Numbered from the stretch's first letter, positions 1 to 6,293 are shown. The stretch is 6,670 bases of DNA from Desulfurococcales archaeon (GCA_027083045.1 JALWQP010000054.1:1-6670), one strand, 5' to 3'. The notes: a model not told the origin generated them from the letters alone. Numbers and translations: made by a program.

Positions 1-48
1 CATTAGAGCAACAACCAAGTGTGTGTATCCGCTGAAAGTTATCTTCAA
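1..48 (-). CDS. Start of the next gene in the MoxR operon, truncated by the window edge (possibly a DUF58 protein)
   Basis: Reading the minus strand from a TTG at 48-46 gives 16 open codons to the window edge: MKITFSGYTHLVVALM. The TTG overlaps the TGA stop of the MoxR gene by four bases (TTGA), a typical translational-coupling junction. A GAGGT motif lies three bases upstream of the TTG. The peptide turns hydrophobic after about ten residues, as at the start of a membrane protein. In related operons the gene after moxR usually encodes a DUF58 protein with an N-terminal membrane hairpin, so DUF58 is the best guess. That identity rests on context only. An ATG at 3-1 in the same frame is an alternative start, but it would leave a 41-base gap in an operon that otherwise overlaps. 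Confidence 0.45.
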   Translation of the reverse strand, partial: MKITFSGYTHLVVALM

Positions 49-1004
49 GGAACCTCTACCCTTTCGAGGATGAAGTCGATGATCTTGTCAGGCGTTAACC
101 CTGTTATCATGGCTTCACCAGTCAGCATTATCCTGTGTCTCAATGCGGCATGGGCAACGTACTTCACATCATCGGGTGTGATATAATCTCTCCCCCTCAT
201 AAGAGCTATTCCTCTAGAGAGCAGGAGAAGCGCTATTGCTCCACGGGGGGATGCTCCCAGCCTCACCATTTTATGGCTACGAGTAGCCTCCACGATTAAT
301 GCTATGTATTTCAACACGTTCTTATCGGCCCTGATCTTCTTAACCGTATCGATTATCTCCAAGATCTCTTTCGGCATAAGAACAGGCTCCACATCTTCTT
401 CGCGGACTATATCGTAGTAGCGCATAAGAATCTCGACAGTCTCATCCACACTGGGATATCCTATGATGACCTTGGACAGGAACCTGTCAACCTGTGCTTC
501 GCTCAGGGGGAATGTACCCTCGATCTCGATGGGGTTCATTGTCGCAATAACGAGGAAGGGGCTCGGCAGTCTATAGGTTCTGCCATCGATGGTTACTTGT
601 CTCTCTTGCATTGCCTCAAGTAGTGCTGCCTGGGTTTTCGGAGGCATACGGTTTATCTCGTCAACGAACAGGATGTTGGTGAACACTGGTCCCTGCTTGA
701 AGACGAATCCTTGCCTGGAAGGGTCGAAGATTTGTACCCCGATAATATCTGATGGTAGCATATCCGGTGTTCCCTGTACCCGCTTAAAGTCCAGGCCCAG
801 AGACCTGGCTATAGTTTTTGCCATTAGGGTCTTTGCTACACCGGGGACTCCCTCGAGGAGGACATGGCCCTCGGAAAACAGTGTCGCCAAGACCAGTTCT
901 AGCTCCTTCTTCTTACCGATCACTTTCTTCGAGACATTGTCTATGACGCGGGATAATAGTCTACTATACTTCTTTACTTTTTCTTCGAGGTCTCGACTCC
1001 CCAA
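45..1004 (-). CDS. MoxR-family AAA+ ATPase
   Basis: A 319-residue AAA+ ATPase of the MoxR family (AAA_3 core plus lid domain), normal length for the family. Visible motifs are Walker A GVPGVAKT (52-59), Walker B ILFVDEIN (111-118), a QERQV segment (133-137), sensor 1 in ATMNP (154-158), the arginine-finger motif QVDRF (171-175) and a sensor 2 motif GASPRG near 255, so the ATPase looks intact. Family members use ATP hydrolysis to remodel or mature partner proteins, often together with a VWA or DUF58 protein. The start is a TTG at 1004. No ATG or GTG lies upstream before an in-frame TAA, and the next in-frame start (GTG, residue 28) would damage the conserved VIGK segment. A purine-rich AGAGGGGG sits about eight bases before the TTG. 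It overlaps the end of the DUF4350 gene by 31 bases. Substrate unknown. Confidence 0.95.
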   Translation of the reverse strand: MGSRDLEEKVKKYSRLLSRVIDNVSKKVIGKKKELELVLATLFSEGHVLLEGVPGVAKTLMAKTIARSLGLDFKRVQGTPDMLPSDIIGVQIFDPSRQGFVFKQGPVFTNILFVDEINRMPPKTQAALLEAMQERQVTIDGRTYRLPSPFLVIATMNPIEIEGTFPLSEAQVDRFLSKVIIGYPSVDETVEILMRYYDIVREEDVEPVLMPKEILEIIDTVKKIRADKNVLKYIALIVEATRSHKMVRLGASPRGAIALLLLSRGIALMRGRDYITPDDVKYVAHAALRHRIMLTGEAMITGLTPDKIIDFILERVEVP

Positions 1005-1936
1005 TCTTTTAGCCCCCTCTGAATCTCTTTACGGGTAATCAATGCTTCGTGTCTCGTGGGTTTTTTGAGCTTGGGGTAGGGTGCCCGGGGAAAGCTGAAC
1101 AAGTACATTGATACAAACCCTGTGGTGATCATCCATAGAATCATTAGAGAGATTATTTTTAGCAGGCCCTGATGCCCGAAGAATAATCCGGGAAAGCCGG
1201 AGACCATAGCCATGATCGTGTTTATAGTCATTACTCCTTTTATTGAGTATATCATCCTATATGCTCTATTACCCTCATAGATCAGGATCTCCTTGTTCCC
1301 AACCAAGCGTTTTATGAAGTATGTATCAAGTACGCCGTAACGCGTGTCAATCACTATGTAGTTTATTACGAGGCTCGAATCACCGATCACTATCACTTCT
1401 CCCCTACCGATCTTCTCCTCGAAAGCCACAACACCGTTCCCGGCCCAGCAGATAGGCCTGGCATTCCCAGGCTCTGGGAAAACCTTGAAGACATCGAATA
1501 GGACGGGCACGGCACGATCATCCACTCTACATATACCCATAACAACACGCCCGGCAAAAACACTCTTGTTGACTCCCAGTAGCTTTAGGAGTGCCTCAGT
1601 ACTATTTGTTTCATCCATAACTATTACTTCTCCGCCATTCCTAACCCATTCGAGCACCTTGCGGGCATCATCTATGCTTATGGGCTTATCCGGGCTTATA
1701 ATGAACAATACGTGAATCCACGGCGTGTATTGATGGAGATCATCGAAGTTCATGATGACTATCGGGCTATGCCTATACATCATTACCGTGAAGAAATAGG
1801 ATACACCTCCCGGACCATTATTATATATTGATGGGGAATCCCCTATCACCTCGCGGGCTATCATTAAGTTTGAGTAAACAATCAATAAGATCAGAACAAC
1901 GGCTATACTTACGCCGATAGCTTTTGAGCCTATCAG
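974..1936 (-). CDS. DUF4350-like membrane protein (probable non-canonical CTG start)
   Basis: About 320 residues from a CTG at 1936, or 303 from the first standard start, a TTG at 1885; the numbering below is from 1885. The fold resembles DUF4350 proteins: a YNNGPGGVSYFF segment (21-32), an alternating strand/helix domain with LFIISPDKPIS (60-70) and NGGEVIVMDE (83-92), then GEVIVIGDSS (162-171). A C-terminal hydrophobic stretch (about 219-265) ends in a basic tail. The TTG start would cut a membrane helix in half: the 17 codons upstream, back to the CTG, encode a small basic stretch and then a hydrophobic run (IGVSIAVVLIL). The CTG overlaps the preceding gene's TGA by four bases, the junction type also seen between moxR and the next gene. 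The likely topology is an outward-facing domain between two membrane anchors. Function is unknown; the context links it to the MoxR ATPase. Confidence 0.75.
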   Translation of the reverse strand: MIGSKAIGVSIAVVLILLIVYSNLMIAREVIGDSPSIYNNGPGGVSYFFTVMMYRHSPIVIMNFDDLHQYTPWIHVLFIISPDKPISIDDARKVLEWVRNGGEVIVMDETNSTEALLKLLGVNKSVFAGRVVMGICRVDDRAVPVLFDVFKVFPEPGNARPICWAGNGVVAFEEKIGRGEVIVIGDSSLVINYIVIDTRYGVLDTYFIKRLVGNKEILIYEGNRAYRMIYSIKGVMTINTIMAMVSGFPGLFFGHQGLLKIISLMILWMITTGFVSMYLFSFPRAPYPKLKKPTRHEALITRKEIQRGLKDWGVETSKKK

Positions 1937-2460
1937 TCTCCGACACCACCCCTGATCTTATCTATCTCCTTTACGGCTTCATCAACATCGCTTCTTTCCT
2001 TGGATCCGTAAACCACGTCCTCGTAGACCTCCGCGAACCTATAGATCCTCCTATCCCTGCTCATCAACGCCAGCTCTCTCGGCGTGCATGAGGGACAGCC
2101 AAAAATCTCTCTTAGCCGAAGATAATAGCTTCTCAGAATCTTCTTTATCCCAGCATACTCGTAGATCGCCTCGATAAAAGAACTGCGTTCTCTGGCGCCG
2201 AGCTGAACTATTACACGTGTAGGGGCATGGATTCCACCACCATAATAATGGGCCAAGATCAATATCACGCCAATCACTATGGCGAAGAACAAGTAGTATA
2301 CAAGAAAAGAAAAATGTAGAGCCCCGGCCTGGGGCTGCTTGTTCATTAATGCCACTGTAGAATTTAGTGTTAAGTTGCCCCTGGGAAACGTGGAATTAAT
2401 TATAACTGGGTGGGCCGTACTGTTCTCGGGAATAGGTATGTACCTTATAGGATTGCTCAA
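1933..2460 (-). CDS. Small single-pass membrane protein with DUF4129-like C-terminal domain
   Basis: A 175-residue protein, first gene of the MoxR operon. Residues 1-48 are polar and carry four N-glycosylation sequons (N13, N22, N29, N33), which fits an S-layer-facing segment. Residues 50-71 form one membrane helix. The rest is a basic, probably cytoplasmic domain. The pattern IKKILRSYYLRLREI...CTPREL...IYRFAEVYEDVVYG (105-151) matches the general layout of DUF4129, which commonly accompanies MoxR, DUF58 and DUF4350 genes. It is far shorter than the multi-helix DUF4129/transglutaminase proteins of bacteria. A CPSC pair lies at 122-125. The start is a TTG at 2460; no other standard start exists downstream of the in-frame TGA, and GGGGTG (2471-2476) lies ten bases upstream. 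There is no cleavable signal peptide at this start, so the N-terminus could lie elsewhere. Homology is judged by eye. Confidence 0.7.
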   Translation of the reverse strand: MSNPIRYIPIPENSTAHPVIINSTFPRGNLTLNSTVALMNKQPQAGALHFSFLVYYLFFAIVIGVILILAHYYGGGIHAPTRVIVQLGARERSSFIEAIYEYAGIKKILRSYYLRLREIFGCPSCTPRELALMSRDRRIYRFAEVYEDVVYGSKERSDVDEAVKEIDKIRGGVGD

Positions 2461-2470
2461 TAACCCCGGG

Positions 2471-2476
2471 CACCCC
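2471..2476 (-). promoter_or_regulatory. Ribosome binding site for the DUF4129-like gene
   Basis: GGGGTG on the minus strand, ten bases before the TTG at 2460. It partly matches the archaeal anti-SD sequence and supports use of that TTG, the only standard start in the frame. The spacing is longer than usual. Confidence 0.35.
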
Positions 2477-2503
2477 AGAGATATAATATGGTTGATTTTT
2501 CCT

Positions 2504-2513
2504 AAATATATTT
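2504..2513 (-). promoter_or_regulatory. TATA-like box of the MoxR operon
   Basis: AAATATATTT is a strong archaeal TATA-box candidate. With the usual spacing of about 26 bases, transcription on the minus strand would begin near 2482. That gives a leader of about 22 bases containing the GGGGTG motif before the TTG start at 2460. It is the only good promoter candidate for the four-gene operon. The box is itself a perfect palindrome and adjoins further palindromes at 2511-2534. Confidence 0.5.
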
Positions 2514-2534
2514 GATATCAAAACCGGTTTAAAC
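2511..2534. repeat. Three overlapping palindromes upstream of the MoxR operon
   Basis: Three perfect palindromes are chained: TTTGATATCAAA (2511-2522), AAACCGGTTT (2521-2530) and GTTTAAAC (2527-2534). They lie just upstream of the TATA-like box for the MoxR operon and immediately after the stop of the DHPS-like gene. The position suits an operator or activator site. In AT-rich DNA some of this could be chance. Confidence 0.4.
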
Positions 2535-2538
2535 AGGC

Positions 2539-4056
2539 TTAAGAGCCGCTATCAATGGAGCCCTGTATGATTTCCAATTTATCTTTCCTGGAAGGCAGAA
2601 GAGCATCGTCCTGGACGTAGTCAAGCCCTAATCTAAGGGCTTCCTCCGCCTTTGCTAGTTCACCGCCTATGTAGGAGGCATGATCGAGTCTCGACAAGAG
2701 TCCTTCCCGGATAATGGTGTCCCTGATCTCTCTCGCCGTCCTTCCTCTGATCAATAATCTGCCCTTCTTACCCATGTAGAGAGCCTCTACGACTCCTTCA
2801 CGATGATTAACCCTTATCTTGAATATACCCATAGGATCCATAACGATCCTATCACTTGGTACAGCCTCGACCACCCTATACGGCTTTTCAAAGCCCACCC
2901 AGTGGAGGATTCTAGGCTTTACCAAAAGCATATCAATACCTAGGTCACGGGGATTTTGCCCGAGATATGCTGAGAGGAGAAACAAGTTGTTCAAAGCCTT
3001 GATCTCCTGGAGGCTCCAGTAGAGCTTCTCTTCGAGCTCCCAGATAAACAATAGGCCCACGCCCGTCCTAGCCAGGAGTGGAAGGAGCAGCCCGTAGAGC
3101 CCATGACTATCAACGTCGACCCCCCACGCAAGGTTGGTGGGCCAAGCCGATTTAGCAATACCATCAACCACCTCCAGCTGCTTGAGACGATCAAACATGC
3201 TGAACGGATTAGGCGGCAAGGATATGTCGAGAACAATCCTGTGCGGCTCATCCTCTGCTCTTCTAGCCGCGGAGGCTAGATCACTATATGACTCAACAAC
3301 GACTCCGTACCTGTCCTCAACACTATCAACCTGTTCCGGCATGACACCATAAACCAGTGAAACCATTACACCCTCCCCGACTATAGTGTCAAGGTACTGG
3401 TACGGCGCCGCTATCCTTCCATCATACATCCTCAGATCTTTCACCAGACCAAGTATTTCTTCATCGGGCTCTCTCGGCGGAAGAGCGATTATGTCGGGCC
3501 TACAGGTTAGAACATATTTTTTCAGCCAATCAGCGCCGAGACCGTGATCTAGGATGAGAGCGGTAATGAAGGGAGGCGGTTTCAACGGTATCTCTACATT
3601 GTTTATCATGATCGATTTCCTTAACCGTTCACTCCGGGCCTTCTCAATGATCTCTCCTAATTTTTCGCCGATGATCTCCTCAGCAGGACGATCAGGCTCC
3701 AAGTCATCGATACCTATCATGAAGGCTAGGAGGAGCTGTTCAAGCTTCTTAGGCCCGCGTACAACCCTTACTCCCAGCTCCTCCATTATCTCCCTTAAGT
3801 CGCCTCTCACCAGACCAGGAACCACTATGATATCTGGTTTATCCTTCCCTACCAATCTCTTAAGATGATATAGGACTACGTTGCTCGTAGCGAGACCTAT
3901 GACCTTCACAGGTATTTTCACAACCTTTACTTCCATATCCCTTGAGAGAGGAGCTACATACCTATTAACGTATTCCCTGACCATGGGATAAGCATACTCT
4001 CCCGTAACTATCCAGATCCTTCTAGCCACACCCATCATCTCTTTCGGCCACATCAT
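2539..4056 (-). CDS. Dihydropteroate-synthase-related protein (archaeal, TIGR00284-like; DUF6513 / DHPS-like / DUF4346)
   Basis: A 505-residue protein whose length and domain order match the archaeal dihydropteroate-synthase-related family typified by M. jannaschii MJ0107. Residues 12-135 form the N-terminal domain, with RRIWIVTGEYAYPMVREYV, VPGLVRGDL (79-87) and a PAEEIIGEKL segment. Residues 160-400 form the central region resembling part of a DHPS barrel, including GVDVDSHGLYGLL (312-324). Residues 405-485 match DUF4346: DPMGIFKIRVN, then LLSRLDHASYIGGELAKAEEAL and DYVQDD. The family occurs in archaea lacking a bacterial-type FolP, which suggests a pterin or folate-like cofactor role; the reaction is unproven. 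The start is uncertain. ATG 4056 gives the longest form, but GTG 4029 has a GAGATGAT SD four bases upstream and would begin MARRIWIVTG, closer to the family's N-terminus as I recall it. Soluble; monocistronic. Confidence 0.82.
   Translation of the reverse strand: MMWPKEMMGVARRIWIVTGEYAYPMVREYVNRYVAPLSRDMEVKVVKIPVKVIGLATSNVVLYHLKRLVGKDKPDIIVVPGLVRGDLREIMEELGVRVVRGPKKLEQLLLAFMIGIDDLEPDRPAEEIIGEKLGEIIEKARSERLRKSIMINNVEIPLKPPPFITALILDHGLGADWLKKYVLTCRPDIIALPPREPDEEILGLVKDLRMYDGRIAAPYQYLDTIVGEGVMVSLVYGVMPEQVDSVEDRYGVVVESYSDLASAARRAEDEPHRIVLDISLPPNPFSMFDRLKQLEVVDGIAKSAWPTNLAWGVDVDSHGLYGLLLPLLARTGVGLLFIWELEEKLYWSLQEIKALNNLFLLSAYLGQNPRDLGIDMLLVKPRILHWVGFEKPYRVVEAVPSDRIVMDPMGIFKIRVNHREGVVEALYMGKKGRLLIRGRTAREIRDTIIREGLLSRLDHASYIGGELAKAEEALRLGLDYVQDDALLPSRKDKLEIIQGSIDSGS
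4034..4041 (-). promoter_or_regulatory. Candidate ribosome binding site favouring a GTG start at 4029 in the DHPS-like gene
   Basis: GAGATGAT on the minus strand matches seven of eight bases of the ideal GAGGTGAT. It lies four bases before a GTG at 4029-4027. The tenA gene uses almost the same motif and spacing. It suggests that the first nine codons from ATG 4056 may be leader, not protein. Confidence 0.4.
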
Positions 4057-4124
4057 TAAATAACAAGTATTTCTAGAACACCATGTATGATGATATTATT
4101 GCACTACAATTATATTCTAACTCT

Positions 4125-4973
4125 CTAGTATACGCCGATGAAGATCCCTAGTGCTGAAACCAGTGTGCCATAGACTGCTCTGGGAGACGGCTTTTCTCCA
4201 GCTATTATCCTAGAGAATATCCTGCCTAGGACGGGGCTTATGCTGGTTGCCAGCGCTGTTACCGCTACGCCTACTGTTTTCACTGCGTACAGGAATAGGG
4301 TCATGCCTATGCCGAAGCCTAGTCCCCCGGCTATGAATCCCAGTATGAAGCCGTTCTTCGTGAAGACATAGGGTGTTTCCTTGTATGATACTGTTGCTAG
4401 GATTAGGAGTACTGTTAGGTTCCTGTAGAGGGCTACTACTAGTGGTGCTCCGTAGCTGACGGCGAGTCTACTCAGGGTGGCGCCCATTCCCCATGAGAGG
4501 GCTGCTGCTAGGGCTGCGGCTACACCGGCCTTGTTCAGCCTGTGTTTCTCGCCACTGTAGATCAAATATATTCCTGTCATGGCGAGAACTGTGCCGATGA
4601 CTAGTCTTGGACTAAGCTGTTCGTGGTAGAATATGGCAGATAGTACTTGTGCGACGAAGATGTAGGTATATCCTATCGAGACTGCATTTCCTCCCCCTAT
4701 TCTCTGTATGCTGTATATGTAGGATAGGTCGCCGAACAGTGGTCCGAAGACTGCGCTGATCGCTATTACGATGAGGCCTACGGGGGGAATACTTAGTGGT
4801 AGTGATGACGCTATAACCATTAACGCCAATAGTAGGACGGCGTACATGCTGCGTGCATAGTTGATGATATAGAATGGTTTGCCGCGGCCATACTTGCTTA
4901 TTATTCCTGGGGCGAGCCCCCAGATCGTTCCTGCCAGTAGCCCTGCCATTACTCCTAGCACTATCGTTGTCAT
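4125..4973 (-). CDS. EamA/DMT-superfamily transporter, 10 transmembrane helices
   Basis: A 282-residue integral membrane protein of the drug/metabolite transporter superfamily. It has two EamA repeats of about 140 residues, each with about five helices; the second begins near residue 148 (AGVAAALAAALSWGMGATLS). Family marks include AGLLAGTIWGLAPGIISKYG (10-29), the helix-end segment AVSIGYTYIFVAQVLSAIF (about 97-115) followed by HEQLSPRLVIGTVLAMTGIYLI, and its second-half counterpart with AGEKPSPRAVYGTLVSALGI near the C-terminus. Length is normal for the family. ATG 4973 is the only sensible start; an AGAGGAG stretch lies about eleven bases upstream. It is transcribed separately from tenA, with a 115-base gap holding a candidate terminator. 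The substrate cannot be read from sequence. The thiamine genes nearby make a related metabolite possible but not shown. Confidence 0.9.
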   Translation of the reverse strand: MTTIVLGVMAGLLAGTIWGLAPGIISKYGRGKPFYIINYARSMYAVLLLALMVIASSLPLSIPPVGLIVIAISAVFGPLFGDLSYIYSIQRIGGGNAVSIGYTYIFVAQVLSAIFYHEQLSPRLVIGTVLAMTGIYLIYSGEKHRLNKAGVAAALAAALSWGMGATLSRLAVSYGAPLVVALYRNLTVLLILATVSYKETPYVFTKNGFILGFIAGGLGFGIGMTLFLYAVKTVGVAVTALATSISPVLGRIFSRIIAGEKPSPRAVYGTLVSALGIFIGVY

Positions 4974-5051
4974 TTATCGTCTCGCTCCTCTAATCGTATT
5001 ACCGTGTTATAGTCTTGATGCAATAACTATCTAATAAGCAGCATTACCTCC

Positions 5052-5076
5052 AAGAAATAAGAAAAGGGAATAATTA
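5052..5076 (-). terminator. Pyrimidine-rich terminator downstream of tenA
   Basis: About 13-37 bases after the tenA stop, the transcribed strand reads TAATTATTCCCTTTTC followed by TTATTTCTTG. It is T-rich with no clear hairpin, the form typical of intrinsic termination in archaea. It would end the ykoE-tenA transcript before the separate transporter gene at 4973. Confidence 0.4.
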
Positions 5077-5088
5077 GAGGATGTGGTG

Positions 5089-5757
5089 CTAGACAGGCCA
5101 CTTCTCCATCCTGTAGGCCATGTCCCAGAACATGTACTCGTACCTGCTACTGGTTCTGAAGATCCATTTCAGCCTCTCGATATCACTGTACCCGCTGCCT
5201 ATCTTGTCGATTGTTTTTATCAAGTCCTTTGTCAGCTCCCTGTACTCCTTTGATCTATACGTCTCTATCCATTCACGGTATATCTTGTTCTTGTTCTCCT
5301 CTATGAGATCCTCTAGTTGCTCGGGAAGCCACATGTATGTCCAGAAGCAGGGCAGTGTTGAGACAAGGCACTCGACCGGGTCTCCTAGACTACATATGCT
5401 TAGGACGTGGTTCACGTATGCGAGCGTTGTTGGCGCGGGCTCGACGGCCTTGACCCGTTCAAGCGTCAGCCCGATCTCGCCTAGGTGTTTCTCGTAGTTC
5501 TCGAGCTCTATGGTCGCATCGCTGTAGGCCATCCATAATGCTTTCCTGGTGAGCTCGTAGTCCCTTGTCTTGGCCGCTAATAGTGCGAAACTCCTTGTCA
5601 TACCCACTAAGAAGTAATAGTCTTGGGCGACATAATACCTGTACTTTTCCAGGGGAAGCGTTCCCCGGAATAGTTCCTGGACGAATGAGTGGTTCTTTAT
5701 AGCCTCCCAGATCCTCTTGGAATCACTGTAGAGCAGGTTGTGTAGGGGCTCCTCCAT
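5089..5757 (-). CDS. tenA: TenA-family aminopyrimidine aminohydrolase / thiaminase II
   Basis: A 222-residue soluble all-helical TenA protein of usual length. It hydrolyses aminopyrimidine breakdown products of thiamine to hydroxymethylpyrimidine (HMP) and in some cases cleaves thiamine itself. The active-site set of the cysteine-type class is present: D46 in YVAQDYYFL, Y114 in TLAYVNHVL, nucleophile C137 in STLPCFWTYMW, and E207 in SSRYEYMFWDMAY. These match B. subtilis TenA D44, Y112, C135 and E205. The ATG at 5757 lies four bases after the ykoE stop and is preceded by a near-perfect SD (GGAGATGAT) that overlaps that stop, so the two genes are cotranscribed and probably coupled. In this setting TenA salvages pyrimidines brought in through YkoE. 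C114/C122/C130-type extra cysteines near the active site are ordinary. Confident in family; the exact substrate is inferred. Confidence 0.95.
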   Translation of the reverse strand: MEEPLHNLLYSDSKRIWEAIKNHSFVQELFRGTLPLEKYRYYVAQDYYFLVGMTRSFALLAAKTRDYELTRKALWMAYSDATIELENYEKHLGEIGLTLERVKAVEPAPTTLAYVNHVLSICSLGDPVECLVSTLPCFWTYMWLPEQLEDLIEENKNKIYREWIETYRSKEYRELTKDLIKTIDKIGSGYSDIERLKWIFRTSSRYEYMFWDMAYRMEKWPV

Positions 5758-5760
5758 GCT

Positions 5761-5769
5761 ATCATCTCC
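5761..5769 (-). promoter_or_regulatory. Ribosome binding site of tenA
   Basis: GGAGATGAT matches the ideal archaeal GGAGGTGAT at eight of nine positions and lies three bases before the ATG at 5757. It spans the TGA stop of ykoE (5764-5762), which couples the two genes and fixes the tenA start. Confidence 0.7.
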
Positions 5770-6289
5770 TGATAGCCTTCCCGACAGCAGCAGCTACCGC
5801 TCCATATACTGCTCCGCTGAACATTGCGGCTACTAGCCAGAACAGCATCACTGGTGGCGTAGCTATCTCTCCAAACAGTATCGCGTCGAGTGCTACGCAT
5901 GGGAATGCTGCGAATACCCCCGCTAGTGCACCTGCTAGTACTCCCCAGTTCTTATACCTCAGGATGAGATAAGCCAGCTCGCTTGCAAGTCCCTGCGCTA
6001 TACCGTATTCTAGGTTTGTGAATCCTCCTGCCGTAGGTATTATCGTCTCGATCAATGCTCCGAGGGTTTCTCCCAGGAACGCTGATCCCGGCTTCCTGAT
6101 CAGCGTGGCTGCGAGGGGTGCGCCAATATACCATAACCCATAGCTTATAGCTCTGGCCAGCACTGGTCCGCCGAGTGCTTTGCCGAAGTAGTAGACGTAC
6201 CATGCCGAGTAGAACACTATTCCCGATACGACTGCTACTACGCCGAGTATCGCATAATCAACCGTTGTATATCTCGTTCTACCCACCAT
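5762..6289 (-). CDS. ykoE: YkoE-family ECF transporter S component (HMP/thiamine uptake)
   Basis: A 175-residue membrane protein with about six hydrophobic segments (roughly 11-34, 46-62, 70-84, 96-111, 115-138, 146-170). The stretch GLWYIGAPLAATLIRKPGSA (51-70), followed by FLGETLGALIE, is the hallmark of YkoE, the substrate-binding S component of the YkoEDC energy-coupling-factor importer for hydroxymethylpyrimidine/thiamine. The ATPase and coupling subunits (YkoD, YkoC) are not in this window. A longer reading back to 6451 is open, but it would run through the divergent promoter and into thi4. ATG 6289 is preferred because GGTGAT lies four bases upstream; ATG 6301 has no such site and lies upstream of that motif. 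It heads a two-gene operon with tenA (four-base gap) and diverges from thi4 across 87 bases. Confidence 0.9.
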   Translation of the reverse strand: MVGRTRYTTVDYAILGVVAVVSGIVFYSAWYVYYFGKALGGPVLARAISYGLWYIGAPLAATLIRKPGSAFLGETLGALIETIIPTAGGFTNLEYGIAQGLASELAYLILRYKNWGVLAGALAGVFAAFPCVALDAILFGEIATPPVMLFWLVAAMFSGAVYGAVAAAVGKAIRR

Positions 6290-6293
6290 TTTT

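Noticed and set aside
589..1038. Open frame of 149 codons on the plus strand
   Set aside because: It lies opposite the conserved MoxR gene, is rich in Ser/Ile as expected of an antisense shadow, and has no recognisable domain or ribosome site.
4085..4125. Possible C/D box small RNA starting at ATGATGA in the gap between the transporter and the DHPS-like gene
   Set aside because: A C-box-like ATGATGA is present, but there is no D box (CTGA) at a suitable distance, only CTAA, and no D'/C' pair.
5019..5050. GGAGGT followed by an ATG and a five-codon reading frame (MLLIR) upstream of the transporter
   Set aside because: The SD-to-ATG spacing is one base, the frame is only five codons, and nothing links it to attenuation. 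It is probably chance.
5952..6203. Open frame of 83 codons on the minus strand inside ykoE
   Set aside because: It is an Arg/Ser-rich frame-shifted reading of ykoE with no family resemblance.
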